64,000 nt of DNA, from contig NZ_CP067041.1 in the NCBI RefSeq assembly GCF_016599855.1, forward strand, positions 6,386,001 to 6,450,000. The letters run 5' to 3'. The notes below the pieces were generated by a model that was given only the letters and a program-made list of their open reading frames with translations, did no database searches and was not told the DNA's origin. The DNA comes from Bradyrhizobium diazoefficiens. GTDB taxonomy: Bacteria; Pseudomonadota; Alphaproteobacteria; Rhizobiales; Xanthobacteraceae. Position numbers and translations under genes: made by a program. Positions 45,047 to 55,648 of the stretch are shown here, one piece after another (position 1 is the stretch's first letter; every line of letters starts with the position of its first letter).

Positions 45047-46198
45047 ATGACCACGACCGCCATCTCAAATACTGCCGGTTCCGCCGCCTGGGCGGATACG
45101 CTGCTGTTGTCCTTTGCGCAGGCGGGTTATGTCAGGGCCGAGCCGCCTATCCTGCAACCAGCCGAGCCGTTCCTGGATCTGTCCGGTGAGGACATCCGCA
45201 AGAGCCTGTACCTGACAACAGACCTGTCCGGTGAGGAGCTCTGCCTGCGTCCGGACCTGACGATTCCCGTGGCGCGCGACTATCTCTCCTCTTCCCGCGC
45301 CGGTCAGCCGGCCGGGTTCAGCTATCTGGGCCCCGTGTTCCGCTACCGCAGCGGGCAGGCCAGTGAATTCCTCCAGGCCGGCATCGAATCGTTCGGCCGC
45401 CAGGACCGCGCGGCCGCCGATGCCGAGATGTTGGCGCTGGCACTGGAGGCGACGAGCGCCTTCGGCGTCCGCGACGTCGAGATCCGCACCGGCGACGTGG
45501 CGCTGTTCAACGCGCTGCTCGACGCACTCGACCTTTACCCGGTCTGGCGCCGCCGCCTGGTCAAGGATTTCAACCGCAAGATCAGCCTGGAGCAGGATCT
45601 AGAGCGGCTGGCGGCTGCGGCCACGGCGACCCGCAGTGAATACGAGGGTGTGCTGGCCGCGCTCGCCGGCTCGGACCGCAAGGCGGCGCTGGCTTTCGTC
45701 ACCGATCTGATGTCGATCGCCGGCACCACCAATGTTGGCGGTCGCACCACGGCCGAGATCGCCGACCGCTTCCTCGAGCAGTCGACGCTCAAGGGCGGCG
45801 CACTGCCGCGCGAAGCGATCGCCGTACTCAAGCGTTTCCTGTCGATATCCGGCAATCCGGATGATGCCATCGCTGCGCTCCGCGCGCTCACCACTGACGC
45901 AAAGCTCGACCTGGCCGCTGCGATCGACCAGTTCGAAAGCCGGATCGGCTTCATGGCGGCACGCGGCATCGACGTGAAGAACACGCGCTTCTCGACCGCA
46001 TTCGGCCGCGGGCTCGACTATTACACCGGCTTCGAATTTGAGCTGCATCACGGGGGCAACGGCGCCGAGCCGCTGGTCGCCGGCGGCCGCTATGATGGGC
46101 TGATGACCCAGCTCGGATCTGCCGCACCGATCCCGGCGGTCGGCTTCTCAGTCTGGGTCGACGCGCTGACCCGGATCGGGCGCAAGGTGGGAGCGTAA
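45047..46198 (+). CDS. hisZ: ATP phosphoribosyltransferase regulatory subunit
   Basis: 383 residues from ATG 45047. A HisRS-like fold without tRNA charging: [22 protein letters not shown] and [15 protein letters not shown]. HisZ binds HisG and gives allosteric control of the first histidine step. hisG begins five bases after its stop. Confidence 0.93.
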   Translation: MTTTAISNTAGSAAWADTLLLSFAQAGYVRAEPPILQPAEPFLDLSGEDIRKSLYLTTDLSGEELCLRPDLTIPVARDYLSSSRAGQPAGFSYLGPVFRYRSGQASEFLQAGIESFGRQDRAAADAEMLALALEATSAFGVRDVEIRTGDVALFNALLDALDLYPVWRRRLVKDFNRKISLEQDLERLAAAATATRSEYEGVLAALAGSDRKAALAFVTDLMSIAGTTNVGGRTTAEIADRFLEQSTLKGGALPREAIAVLKRFLSISGNPDDAIAALRALTTDAKLDLAAAIDQFESRIGFMAARGIDVKNTRFSTAFGRGLDYYTGFEFELHHGGNGAEPLVAGGRYDGLMTQLGSAAPIPAVGFSVWVDALTRIGRKVGA

Positions 46199-46202
46199 AA
46201 TC

Positions 46203-47180
46203 ATGAGCGCGCCATTCGTTCTGGCCGTTCCCTCCAAGGGCCGCCTTCAGGAAAACACCGAGGCCTTCTTCGCCCGTGCAGGGCTGAAACTATCGAAGGC
46301 CGGCGGCGCCCGCGACTATCGCGGCACGCTTGCAGGCCTCGACAATGTCGAGGTTGCCTATCTCTCGGCGAGCGAGATCGCCGCGCAACTCGCCCGCGGA
46401 TTCGCCCATCTCGGCGTCACCGGCGAAGACCTGGTGCGCGAGAACATCGCGGATGCCGACAAGCAGGTGTCGCTGATCGACGGGCTCGGCTTCGGCTATG
46501 CCGACGTCGTCGTGGCGGTGCCTCAGGCCTGGATCGACGTCCGCACCATGGCCGATCTCGACGACGTCACCACCGGCTTCCGCGAGCAGCATCACATGCG
46601 GATGCGGGTCGCGACCAAGTTCATCAATCTCACCCGCGCCTTCTTCCAGATCCACGGCATCACCGACTACCGCATCATCGAAAGCGCAGGCGCGACCGAG
46701 GGTGCGCCGGCGGCCGGCAGCGCCGAGCTGATCGTCGACATCACCACAACCGGGGCAACGCTCGCCGCCAACGGCTTGCGGGTGCTCGACGACGGCGTGA
46801 TCCTGCGCAGCCAGGCCAATCTGGTCGCCTCGAAGCAGGCCGACTGGTCGCCGCAGGCCCGCGAGACCGCGCGCGTCATCCTCGATCAGATCGCGGCACG
46901 GGCGCGGGCCAACAAAAATCGTGAGGTCAGGACCCGCTTCCGACAATGCGACGCCACTCTGCTCGACGAAGCCCACGAGCGGTTCGGCGTCGAGGCCCCG
47001 TTCGGCGGACCGACCTCGTCGGGCATGCTGACGCTGCACTGCCCGCCGGGGCAGCTCTATGCGCTGGCAAGCTTCCTCCGCGCGCATGGCGCCGAGACCG
47101 TCTCGGTGGTCTCGCTGGACTACGTGTTCGACCGGGAGAACCCGCTGTTCGCCAAGCTCGAAGCGTTCCTGAGGCAGTGA
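46203..47180 (+). CDS. hisG: ATP phosphoribosyltransferase, catalytic subunit
   Basis: 325 residues. LAVPSKGRL starts the catalytic domain, [21 protein letters not shown] is the PRPP-binding region. After about residue 215 an additional domain of about 100 residues follows. Short HisG forms that need HisZ are normally only about 210-230 residues, so this is an extended protein that nonetheless sits with hisZ. It catalyses the committed step of histidine synthesis. Confidence 0.94.
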   Translation: MSAPFVLAVPSKGRLQENTEAFFARAGLKLSKAGGARDYRGTLAGLDNVEVAYLSASEIAAQLARGFAHLGVTGEDLVRENIADADKQVSLIDGLGFGYADVVVAVPQAWIDVRTMADLDDVTTGFREQHHMRMRVATKFINLTRAFFQIHGITDYRIIESAGATEGAPAAGSAELIVDITTTGATLAANGLRVLDDGVILRSQANLVASKQADWSPQARETARVILDQIAARARANKNREVRTRFRQCDATLLDEAHERFGVEAPFGGPTSSGMLTLHCPPGQLYALASFLRAHGAETVSVVSLDYVFDRENPLFAKLEAFLRQ

Positions 47181-47266
47181 GTCTCAGGTCCGTTCAGCGT
47201 AGCGACAGCAAGCGGCAGGCACCATATGCTGTTGAGACAATTTGATCGCCTCTGGAACCTTGATCG

Positions 47267-48313
47267 ATGACGCTGGGCTCTGACATTTCCGGCCTGACGA
47301 CCACCGCAGCGAATGCCGCCGCGAAGGGACTGTCGATTGTCGTCCCCGTCTACAACGAGGCGACGGGCCTCGCAGTCCTGCACCAGCGTATCTGCGATAT
47401 CGCCAAGACCTTGCGGCAACGCTACCGCCTTGCCTGCGAAGTCATTTACGTCGACGACGGCAGCGCGGACGCGACGCTGTCGATCGCGCGCAGCCTGCCG
47501 GCCGATGCGGTCGACGTCCAGGTCGTTTCGCTGTCGCGCAATTTCGGCAAAGAGGCGGCGCTGATGGCCGGCCTCGACCACGCCCGCCTTGGCGCGGTGA
47601 TGTTCATGGACGGCGACGGCCAGCATCCGCCTGTTCTCGTCGAGCAGCTGGTGCGGCACTGGATCGAGGACGGCTATGACGTCGTCTATACCGCCAAGGC
47701 GCATCGCGACAACGAGTCCTTCCTGCGCAGGCTCGCCGTGCACGGCTTCTACGCGCTGATCAATTGGGGCGCGCGCCAGAAGATCCCGGAGGATGCCGGC
47801 GACTTCCGCCTGCTCTCGCCCCGCGCCGTTACCGCACTCAGGCAGCTGCCGGAGCGCAATCGCTTCTTCAAGGGGCTCGCAAGCTGGATCGGCTTCCGCC
47901 AGATCCGCGTCGACTACGAGCCCGCACCGCGCATCCATGGCGTGACCACCTTCAGCGCCGCGCGCCTGCTCGGCCTTTCGATCGAAGGCGTGACCTCGTT
48001 CTCGGTCGCACCGCTGCGCTTCGCCAGCCTGCTCGGCGTCCTCCTCGCCGGCGTGGCCTTCCTGTTCGGCCTCTCCATCCTCTGGGAGGTCTTCACGACC
48101 GGCAAGCAGGTGCCGGGCTATCCCTCGCTCGTGGTCGGACTGATGACGATCGGCGGCGTGCAGCTCATCATGATCGGCATCGTCGGCGAATATATCGGCA
48201 AGATCCTCTCTGAGCTGAAGGCCCGCCCGATCTACTTCGTCGCCGAGCATAGCGAAAAGCATTTCGAGACGAACAAGGCCGACGACGCCTCGAAGCGGAC
48301 GGCGGCCGAATGA
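47267..48313 (+). CDS. Family 2 glycosyltransferase (polyprenol-phosphate type)
   Basis: 348 residues. GT-A domain: SIVVPVYNEATGL, YVDDGSADAT and MDGDGQHPP with the DxD-like metal site, then QxxRW-like region. Two C-terminal membrane helices (about 238-262 and 275-298). This is the DPMS/ArnC/GtrB-type architecture: transfer of a sugar from nucleotide sugar to undecaprenyl phosphate. Coupled by ATGA overlap to a YdjC deacetylase, as in modification of lipid-linked aminosugars. Confidence 0.88.
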   Translation: MTLGSDISGLTTTAANAAAKGLSIVVPVYNEATGLAVLHQRICDIAKTLRQRYRLACEVIYVDDGSADATLSIARSLPADAVDVQVVSLSRNFGKEAALMAGLDHARLGAVMFMDGDGQHPPVLVEQLVRHWIEDGYDVVYTAKAHRDNESFLRRLAVHGFYALINWGARQKIPEDAGDFRLLSPRAVTALRQLPERNRFFKGLASWIGFRQIRVDYEPAPRIHGVTTFSAARLLGLSIEGVTSFSVAPLRFASLLGVLLAGVAFLFGLSILWEVFTTGKQVPGYPSLVVGLMTIGGVQLIMIGIVGEYIGKILSELKARPIYFVAEHSEKHFETNKADDASKRTAAE

Positions 48314-49155
48314 GCGCGGCCGCGAGCCTGCGGCGAATCTGGCTCTGCGCCGACGATTACGGCATCAGCCCCGGCGTCAACCGCGCCATCCGCGACCTGA
48401 TCGAGCGCGGCCGCCTCAACGCCACCTCAGTGATGATGGTGGGCCCTGCGATCGAGCGCGGCGAGGTCGACGCGCTTCAGGCCTCGGCGAAGACGAGCCC
48501 GCGTTGCGCGATTGGACTGCATGTGACTCTGTCGGCGCCGTTCCGGCCACTCACCATGCATTTCCGTCCGCTCGACGGCGACATGTTCATGGCCTTTCCA
48601 AAGCTGCTGCGCGCGGGCCTTGCGCGGCGACTCGACAGCGAGTTCTTTCGCAACGAGGTGAGAGCGCAACTTGTGGCTTTCGCGGAAGCCTTCGGCCGCG
48701 CGCCCGACTTCGTCGACGGCCATCAACACGTGCAGCTGTTTCCGCAGGTGCGCGACGGCTTTGTCGATGCCGTCAGCGAGGTCGCACCAAAGGCTTGGGT
48801 ACGGCAGGGTGGACGCGACCTGCCGCTGGCGCAGCGGCTGGCTTCGCCCAAAGCCCTGGTGCTCGATATCCTCAGCGCGCAATTTCGCCGCCGCGCCGGG
48901 CGCGCCGGTCTTTCGTTCAATCCCGCCTTTGCCGGCGCCTATGATTTCACCCGCGCGGCCGATTTCGGCGAGCTGATGCGGCAATTCCTGGAAGGCCTCC
49001 CCGAAGGCGGCCTCGTGATGTGCCATCCCGGCTTCGTCGACGAGGTCCTCACCGGCCTCGACCCGATGACCGATGTCCGCGAACGCGAGCACGCCTATCT
49101 CGCCAGCGAGGCCTTCGCGCGCCTGCTGACGGACAGCAACGTGACATTCGGATGA
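48310..49155 (+). CDS. YdjC/ChbG-family carbohydrate deacetylase (HpnK-like)
   Basis: 281 residues. WLCADDYGIS (Asp15/Asp16), GLHVTLS and DGHQHVQLFP are the metal and catalytic residues of this family. It removes acetyl groups from N-acetyl sugars. HpnK homologues serve hopanoid headgroups, but the neighbouring glycosyltransferase is DPMS-like rather than the HpnI type, so a lipid-linked sugar is the better guess. Confidence 0.85.
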   Translation: MSAAASLRRIWLCADDYGISPGVNRAIRDLIERGRLNATSVMMVGPAIERGEVDALQASAKTSPRCAIGLHVTLSAPFRPLTMHFRPLDGDMFMAFPKLLRAGLARRLDSEFFRNEVRAQLVAFAEAFGRAPDFVDGHQHVQLFPQVRDGFVDAVSEVAPKAWVRQGGRDLPLAQRLASPKALVLDILSAQFRRRAGRAGLSFNPAFAGAYDFTRAADFGELMRQFLEGLPEGGLVMCHPGFVDEVLTGLDPMTDVREREHAYLASEAFARLLTDSNVTFG

Positions 49156-49279
49156 ACCTGGCGAAAGGCGCCCGCGAGGCAGTCTGTCGCATACCGAAAT
49201 TTAATCCGGCCGCCACTGTTGGGGCCACAACGGAACCCTACATCCCGCTTGCGCTTGTTTCGCGCAAGGGAGACAGACC

Positions 49280-50110
49280 ATGACGCCGCAGGAACGCCAG
49301 CTCGTCGACGAGCTTTTCGACCGGCTTTCGAAACTGGAAAATGCCCCGCGCGATCCCGACGCGATCGCCGCGATTTCGGACGGCTTACGCAAGGCGCCCG
49401 GCGCCGTCTATGCGCTGGTGCAAACCACGCTGTTGCAGGACGAAGCGCTGAAGCGCGCCCATAACCGCATCCAGGAGCTGGAAGCGGCCCATGCGCCCGA
49501 GCAGCCACAGTCCGGCGGCTTCCTGGATACCATGCGCGACACGCTGTTCGGCGGAGGCCCCTCGCGCGGCTCGGTTCCGAATGTCCCGCCGCGCGAGCAG
49601 CGGCCGGTCTGGAACAGCGGCCAGACGATGCAGCAGAACCAGCCGGGTTACAGCCAGCCGCCTTACGGACAGGCTTACGGCCAAGGCCCAGGTCAAGGCT
49701 ATGGCGCGCCGCCGGTCGGCGGTGGCGGCGGCTCGTTCCTGGGCACGGCGGCAGCGGCTGCAGCCGGCGTCGTCGGCGGCTCGCTGCTGCTCTCCAGCTT
49801 CCGCGGCATGATGGGCGGCGGATCGCATCAGGCTTTTGGTGACACCACCATCATCGAGGAGCGTGGTGGCGGCAGTCCTTGGAGTGGCGACCAGTCCGGC
49901 GGCTCGCTCGCCCGCGATGCCGGCCTCAACGACATTGGATCGAACCGGGAGTCCCGGGAAGATTCTCAGCAAGGCTTCGTCGACCAGGCGTCGACCGATC
50001 GCGACGGCAGCGATCAGGATTACGATAACAACGACAACGGCAATATGGACTTGGCCGACGACAGCGATTTCGGCGGCGGCGGAGACGATAGCGGCAGCGA
50101 CTACGCGTGA
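49280..50110 (+). CDS. DUF2076 family protein
   Basis: 276 residues. The N-terminal helical MTPQERQLVDELFDRLSKLE...AVYALVQTTLLQDEALKRA is DUF2076. A Gln/Gly/Tyr/Pro-rich middle precedes a single hydrophobic Ala/Gly helix (about 151-175), and the end is Asp/Gly/Asn-rich. No catalytic motif. Possibly an envelope-stress or scaffolding protein. Followed by a terminator hairpin. Confidence 0.85.
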   Translation: MTPQERQLVDELFDRLSKLENAPRDPDAIAAISDGLRKAPGAVYALVQTTLLQDEALKRAHNRIQELEAAHAPEQPQSGGFLDTMRDTLFGGGPSRGSVPNVPPREQRPVWNSGQTMQQNQPGYSQPPYGQAYGQGPGQGYGAPPVGGGGGSFLGTAAAAAAGVVGGSLLLSSFRGMMGGGSHQAFGDTTIIEERGGGSPWSGDQSGGSLARDAGLNDIGSNRESREDSQQGFVDQASTDRDGSDQDYDNNDNGNMDLADDSDFGGGGDDSGSDYA

Positions 50111-50132
50111 GTGGGGAGCCTCCCGAAAACAC

Positions 50133-50157
50133 AACGGCCGCCCATTGAGCGGCCGTT
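50133..50157. terminator. Hairpin terminator after the DUF2076 gene
   Basis: AACGGCCGC (50133-50141) pairs with GCGGCCGTT (50149-50157), followed by CTTGTTT. Confidence 0.8.
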
Positions 50158-50239
50158 CTTGTTTCAAAGGGGCTCTACGGCGGGAGCATGCTTCTTTCGG
50201 AAAAACGCTTCACACTTTTCGGGACCATGCTCCGTGCGG

Positions 50240-50458
50240 TCAGCCGCCCCAGTTCTTATAGGGATTATTGTATTCGACCGGCGCCGACGAATACGGGGCC
50301 GCGTAGGGAACATAGGCAAAGCCCCCAGCCGCACGCGGCGTGAGCCGGGGGGCAAAGGTTTGTGTGGCAGGCGCAGCATGCCGCTTATGATGTACCGTCG
50401 CCGCACTGGCCGACGCGGTCAGGGCGACGAGGATACCCAAGGCCAAGATCGTACGCAT
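50240..50458 (-). CDS. Small exported protein, His/Pro/Tyr-rich
   Basis: 72 residues from ATG 50458. Signal peptide ends ASASA, mature part begins ATVHHKRH and ends in YAAPYSSAPVEYNNPYKNWGG. Disordered. No family. Confidence 0.7.
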   Translation of the reverse strand: MRTILALGILVALTASASAATVHHKRHAAPATQTFAPRLTPRAAGGFAYVPYAAPYSSAPVEYNNPYKNWGG

Positions 50459-50572
50459 CACATTGCTCCAGGTTGAGTTGCCATGCGTAAGTATGCTTCG
50501 ACCTTTGTCGCACCATCAGCCGCGCCTTCACGATGGCTCACATCCGCGGCATCAGCGATGCCGCGGATGTGA

Positions 50573-51382
50573 TCACATCACCACGACCTTGGTGCCGACA
50601 TTGACGCGGCCATAGAGGTCAATGACGTCTTCGTTGCGCATGCGGATGCAGCCGGAGGAGACGTTGGTGCCGATGGTCCAGGGCTCGTTGGAGCCATGGA
50701 TGCGGTAGAGCGTGGAGCCAAGATACATCGCGCGCGCGCCAAGCGGGTTTTCCGGACCGCCTTCCATGTGCCTGGGCAAATCGGGACGGCGGGCGAGCAT
50801 TTCCGCCGGCGGTGTCCAATCCGGCCATTCGCGCTTGGCCGTGATCGACTTCACGCCCGTCCAGGTGAAGCCCTCGCGTCCGACGCCGATGCCGTAACGC
50901 ATCGCCCTTCCGTTGCCCTCGACGAGGTAGAGGAACTTGTTCGAGGAATCGATCACGATGGTGCCGGCACTTTCCCTGCCGCCATAGTCAACGACTTGTT
51001 TCTCGAATTTCGGATCGAACGGACGCTGTCGCGGATCGACCGTCTCCTGCTGCAGACCGGCGCCTTGCTGATATCCATTCTGCATCTGCGGCTCGCCCAT
51101 CGGCGGCAGCCGGCGCGGATCGGCATAAGCCGGCTGCTGCTGATAGATCGGCTGCTGCGGCGCATAGGCCGGGCCGCGGCCGGGGCCGTCGCCGAACAGG
51201 AATTCGATGAAGCCCCCGCCCATATTGGCATTGGAGGCGACGCGCACCGGGGCGACCTGCTGCTGGTAGAGCACCGCCGGCGGATCGTTCGGCACCGTAT
51301 TGTCAAAGGCGCGCGCGCGATCAGCGCCGACAATGAAGGCGCAAGCGCTGCCGAGCAGCGCGACAGACATGTTCTTGAACAT
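50573..51382 (-). CDS. L,D-transpeptidase (ErfK/YbiS family)
   Basis: 269 residues from ATG 51382; ATG 51415 is an alternative. A signal peptide (ending DRARA) leads to a Gln/Pro/Tyr-rich linker and a YkuD domain with HGSNEPWTIGTNVSSGCIRMRNEDVIDLY, where His and Cys are catalytic. It makes 3-3 peptidoglycan crosslinks or anchors proteins in the periplasm. Confidence 0.93.
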   Translation of the reverse strand: MFKNMSVALLGSACAFIVGADRARAFDNTVPNDPPAVLYQQQVAPVRVASNANMGGGFIEFLFGDGPGRGPAYAPQQPIYQQQPAYADPRRLPPMGEPQMQNGYQQGAGLQQETVDPRQRPFDPKFEKQVVDYGGRESAGTIVIDSSNKFLYLVEGNGRAMRYGIGVGREGFTWTGVKSITAKREWPDWTPPAEMLARRPDLPRHMEGGPENPLGARAMYLGSTLYRIHGSNEPWTIGTNVSSGCIRMRNEDVIDLYGRVNVGTKVVVM

Positions 51383-51694
51383 CGACGTACTCTGTACTGT
51401 TTCGTCTCGTTGCATTTGCCGCCGAACGCGCTGGCTGGATCCGCGTCCTCGACGTGGTCAATAAAGAGCAAACTCTGTTTCGTTTGGTAAACGCATCGGG
51501 CGTTTCGATTCACCACGTCGTCAAGCGAGGCGCAATTTGGCGATCAGCGTTTATTTTCGATGAACGCGGCAAGTGCATGGTTAACCGCCGGTTGTCGCGC
51601 CGTCGCGCACGGCCGCACGACGGTTCCTGCTGTGAACTTCGTGTTAAATCGCTTCTGCCACAAAGACCGCGTGAGTGAGGTGGGGGAGTTCCTG
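51383..51694. other. Intergenic region between L,D-transpeptidase and cheZ-like genes
   Basis: 312 bases separating divergent genes, so both promoters lie here. No convincing sigma consensus pair or repeat was found. The cheZ frame is open further upstream, to 51560, but without conserved sequence. Confidence 0.4.
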
Positions 51695-52459
51695 ATGGCT
51701 ATTCACCGCAAACGGTTTCGTGTCGAGCAGGCTAACGTCGGCGAGATGCCCATTCCCGAAGTGATCGAGGAGGCTGCGCCGATGCATAACGAAATCATGG
51801 CCGAGTTGCGCGCGATCCGCACGCAAATGGCACGAAGCAGCCACGCCGCACTGCCGCCGAGCGATGCCGTCGTAGCGCAGGAAGTTGCCGATACGCGCGC
51901 GCTGCTGGACACCTACCGCGCCCAGATCGAGCAGTGCGAGAAGCTGAAGGTCGAGCTTGACCTCATTCATGACGCCATCGACCGCACCAAGCGCGAGATC
52001 GCGACCCTGCACGGCAAGAGCTTCGATGGCGGCGAAATGGCCAAGGTCAATGGCGAGCTCGGCGCGGTAGTCGGTGGCACCGAACATGCGACCCAGCAGA
52101 TCCTCGAAGCCGCGGAGTCGATCGACCAGGCGGCGAGCGCGATGTCCAAGGTGCAATCGGCCGACCAGCAGAAGCGGCTCGCCGACGACATCCAGGAACG
52201 CGTCATCTCGATCTTCGAAGCCTGCAACTTCCAGGACCTGACCGGTCAGCGCATCAGCAAGGTCATGAACACGATGAAGTTCATCGAGCAGCACATCAAT
52301 GCGATGATGGAGATCTGGGGCGGCGTCGACGCCATCAAGTCCCATGTGCCGGTCCATGTCGACAGCCGCAGCGAAGACGAAAAACTTCTCAACGGTCCCA
52401 AGCTTGCCGGCGACGTCGGCCACGCCTCGCAGGACGACATCGACGCGCTGTTCGACTGA
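51695..52459 (+). CDS. cheZ: CheZ-like protein phosphatase
   Basis: 254 residues from ATG 51695, with GGGGGAG at 51682-51688. A long helical hairpin region (about 60-200) with ACNFQDLTGQRISKVM, in which the Gln of QDLTGQ inserts into the CheY active site in CheZ. The C-terminus SQDDIDALFD matches the CheY-binding tail. It would dephosphorylate CheY-P. No other chemotaxis genes adjoin; the orphan CheY-like gene is at 4442-4837. Confidence 0.82.
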   Translation: MAIHRKRFRVEQANVGEMPIPEVIEEAAPMHNEIMAELRAIRTQMARSSHAALPPSDAVVAQEVADTRALLDTYRAQIEQCEKLKVELDLIHDAIDRTKREIATLHGKSFDGGEMAKVNGELGAVVGGTEHATQQILEAAESIDQAASAMSKVQSADQQKRLADDIQERVISIFEACNFQDLTGQRISKVMNTMKFIEQHINAMMEIWGGVDAIKSHVPVHVDSRSEDEKLLNGPKLAGDVGHASQDDIDALFD

Positions 52460-52482
52460 GCGAACGCGACACACGGGAAAAC

Positions 52483-52510
52483 AAAAACGCCGGCGCGAGC
52501 CGGCGTTTTT
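52483..52510. terminator. Terminator after cheZ
   Basis: AAAAACGCCGGC (52483-52494) and GCCGGCGTTTTT (52499-52510) form a 12-bp stem with a 4-base loop and T-tract. Confidence 0.9.
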
Positions 52511-52516
52511 TGTTTC

Positions 52517-52602
52517 CGTCATTGCGAGCGAAGCGAAGCAATCCAGACCGTCTCCGCAGAGACAGACTGGATTGCTTCGTCGCTTCGCTCCTCGCAATGA
52601 CG
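52517..52602. repeat. Palindromic intergenic repeat (GTCATTGCGAG type), copy 2
   Basis: CGTCATTGCGAGCGAAGCG and CGCTCCTCGCAATGACG are inverted arms, with inner GAAGCAATCCAG and CTGGATTGCTTC. Same family as 32365-32451. Confidence 0.88.
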
Positions 52603-52624
52603 AGTGGTTAGGTCAGCGGACCGA

Positions 52625-53146
52625 TCACGCCCTTGGCGCGCAGCGGACGTAGACCATGTTGCCGTAGCGGGTGGCGGCGTCCTTGTCGACGAAGCGGGTG
52701 ATCATGACGCGGCCGTCGAAGGAGACGATCTCGCGGTCCAGCTCGCCCGGTGTCGGGCCGGAGGGGCCGATGTAGTTCTTGCCGCTCGGCGTGCCCTTCA
52801 GCCGCAACTCCTGCGGCGTGGCCTGGTCGGCAAGATGCATGATCACGCCGCCGGAGGAACCGGCGCCGATCACGTAGGGGTTTTTGCACTGGGCCCGCGC
52901 AGCCGCCTCGGTGCGGGCACGGTCGGCCGGGTTCTGGAACGAGGCAAGGCCCCAGCGGCCGACGATCTCGTCGGGGCGGATCGAGGCCGGCATTTCCGGC
53001 GCGACGCCAGGCTCGACCCCGGGCGCCGGCTGGGACGAAGAAAAGGACGGCAGGCTCATGCCGCCGCCGCAGGCACCGAGCAGCAGCGCCAGGCAAGAGG
53101 CCGCCGCCAGATTGGCAACCGTGCGCGCGTGAGCCGTACTGATCAT
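52625..53146 (-). CDS. Outer-membrane-type lipoprotein of unknown function
   Basis: 173 residues from ATG 53146, with GGGGGA upstream. The lipobox LLGACGGG gives a lipidated Cys near residue 26, and a Ser/Pro linker follows. The domain begins IRPDEIVGRWGLASF and includes QCKNPYVIGAGSSGGVIMHLAD. Gly after Cys suggests outer-membrane sorting. No family named. Confidence 0.8.
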   Translation of the reverse strand: MISTAHARTVANLAAASCLALLLGACGGGMSLPSFSSSQPAPGVEPGVAPEMPASIRPDEIVGRWGLASFQNPADRARTEAAARAQCKNPYVIGAGSSGGVIMHLADQATPQELRLKGTPSGKNYIGPSGPTPGELDREIVSFDGRVMITRFVDKDAATRYGNMVYVRCAPRA

Positions 53147-53301
53147 GGCATTCCCCCGAACAAGACCATGGCCGCATCCCTCCCGCAGCCAAGCGCAAAA
53201 CCGCAGCCAGAGCAATGACGTCCTGATATACGCCTGCGCTCCGAACGAGCTTCCAGTGCCACCATCCTATATCCGCCTCACCAATCGCTTAACCACCTTT
53301 G

Positions 53302-53328
53302 CTTGACAGGATCGCAGCCAAGCCATAT
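53302..53328 (+). promoter_or_regulatory. Sigma32-type promoter of groESL
   Basis: CTTGAC at 53302-53307 and CCATAT at 53323-53328, 17 bases between CTTG and CCATAT. This matches the alphaproteobacterial RpoH consensus CTTG-N17-18-CYTAT. It lies 134 bases before the groES start and just upstream of CIRCE. Confidence 0.6.
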
Positions 53329-53341
53329 CCCCTGCGCACTA

Positions 53342-53368
53342 TTAGCACTCGGAAAGACCGATTGCTAA
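53342..53368 (+). promoter_or_regulatory. CIRCE operator (HrcA site) of groESL
   Basis: TTAGCACTC (53342-53350), nine bases, then GATTGCTAA (53360-53368). The consensus is TTAGCACTC-N9-GAGTGCTAA; one mismatch, in the right arm. HrcA would repress groESL here until heat stress. Confidence 0.9.
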
Positions 53369-53461
53369 GCGCGCCGTTCGATCCTCGGAAAGAGGGTGGA
53401 CGGGAGCGCCGCCCCACCCCACTTCCGCTGCTTTCGAAGCGAGCCTCCAAAGGGAAACGTC

Positions 53462-53758
53462 ATGGCTAAGTCCAAATTTCGTCCGCTGCATGACCGTGTC
53501 GTGGTCAAACGTATCGACGCCGAGGAAAAGACCAAGGGCGGCATTATCATCCCCGACACCGCCAAGGAAAAGCCGTCCCAGGGCGAAGTCGTCGCCGTCG
53601 GCCCCGGTGGCCGTGACGAGGCTGGCAAGCTGATCCCGATCGACCTCAAGGTCGGCGACCGCGTGCTGTTCGGCAAGTGGTCGGGCACCGAGGTCAAGAT
53701 CGACAACGACGAGCTCCTGATCATGAAGGAGTCGGACATCATGGGCGTGATGGCCTAA
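53462..53758 (+). CDS. groES: Co-chaperonin GroES
   Basis: 98 residues from ATG 53462. [44 protein letters not shown] includes the mobile loop that binds GroEL. First gene of the operon under the sigma32-like promoter and CIRCE. Confidence 0.97.
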   Translation: MAKSKFRPLHDRVVVKRIDAEEKTKGGIIIPDTAKEKPSQGEVVAVGPGGRDEAGKLIPIDLKVGDRVLFGKWSGTEVKIDNDELLIMKESDIMGVMA

Positions 53759-53772
53759 GGCCGGACGCCTGA

Positions 53773-55506
<1,734 letters not shown>

Positions 55507-55532
55507 AGCCCATTCTCGCCCGACAGTGTTGC

Positions 55533-55562
55533 GAAGGCCGCCTCCGGGCGGCCTTCTTTTTT
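55533..55562. terminator. Terminator after groEL
   Basis: GAAGGCCGCC (55533-55542) pairs with GGCGGCCTTC (55547-55556), loop TCCG, followed by TTTTTT. Confidence 0.92.
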
Positions 55563-55648
55563 GCCGATCATGGGCCGCGCTTTCCGATTCAACCGGCGGC
55601 CAAAACCCACTACGGTGGCGCCGATTCTTTTGATCGAGGATTTCGTCA

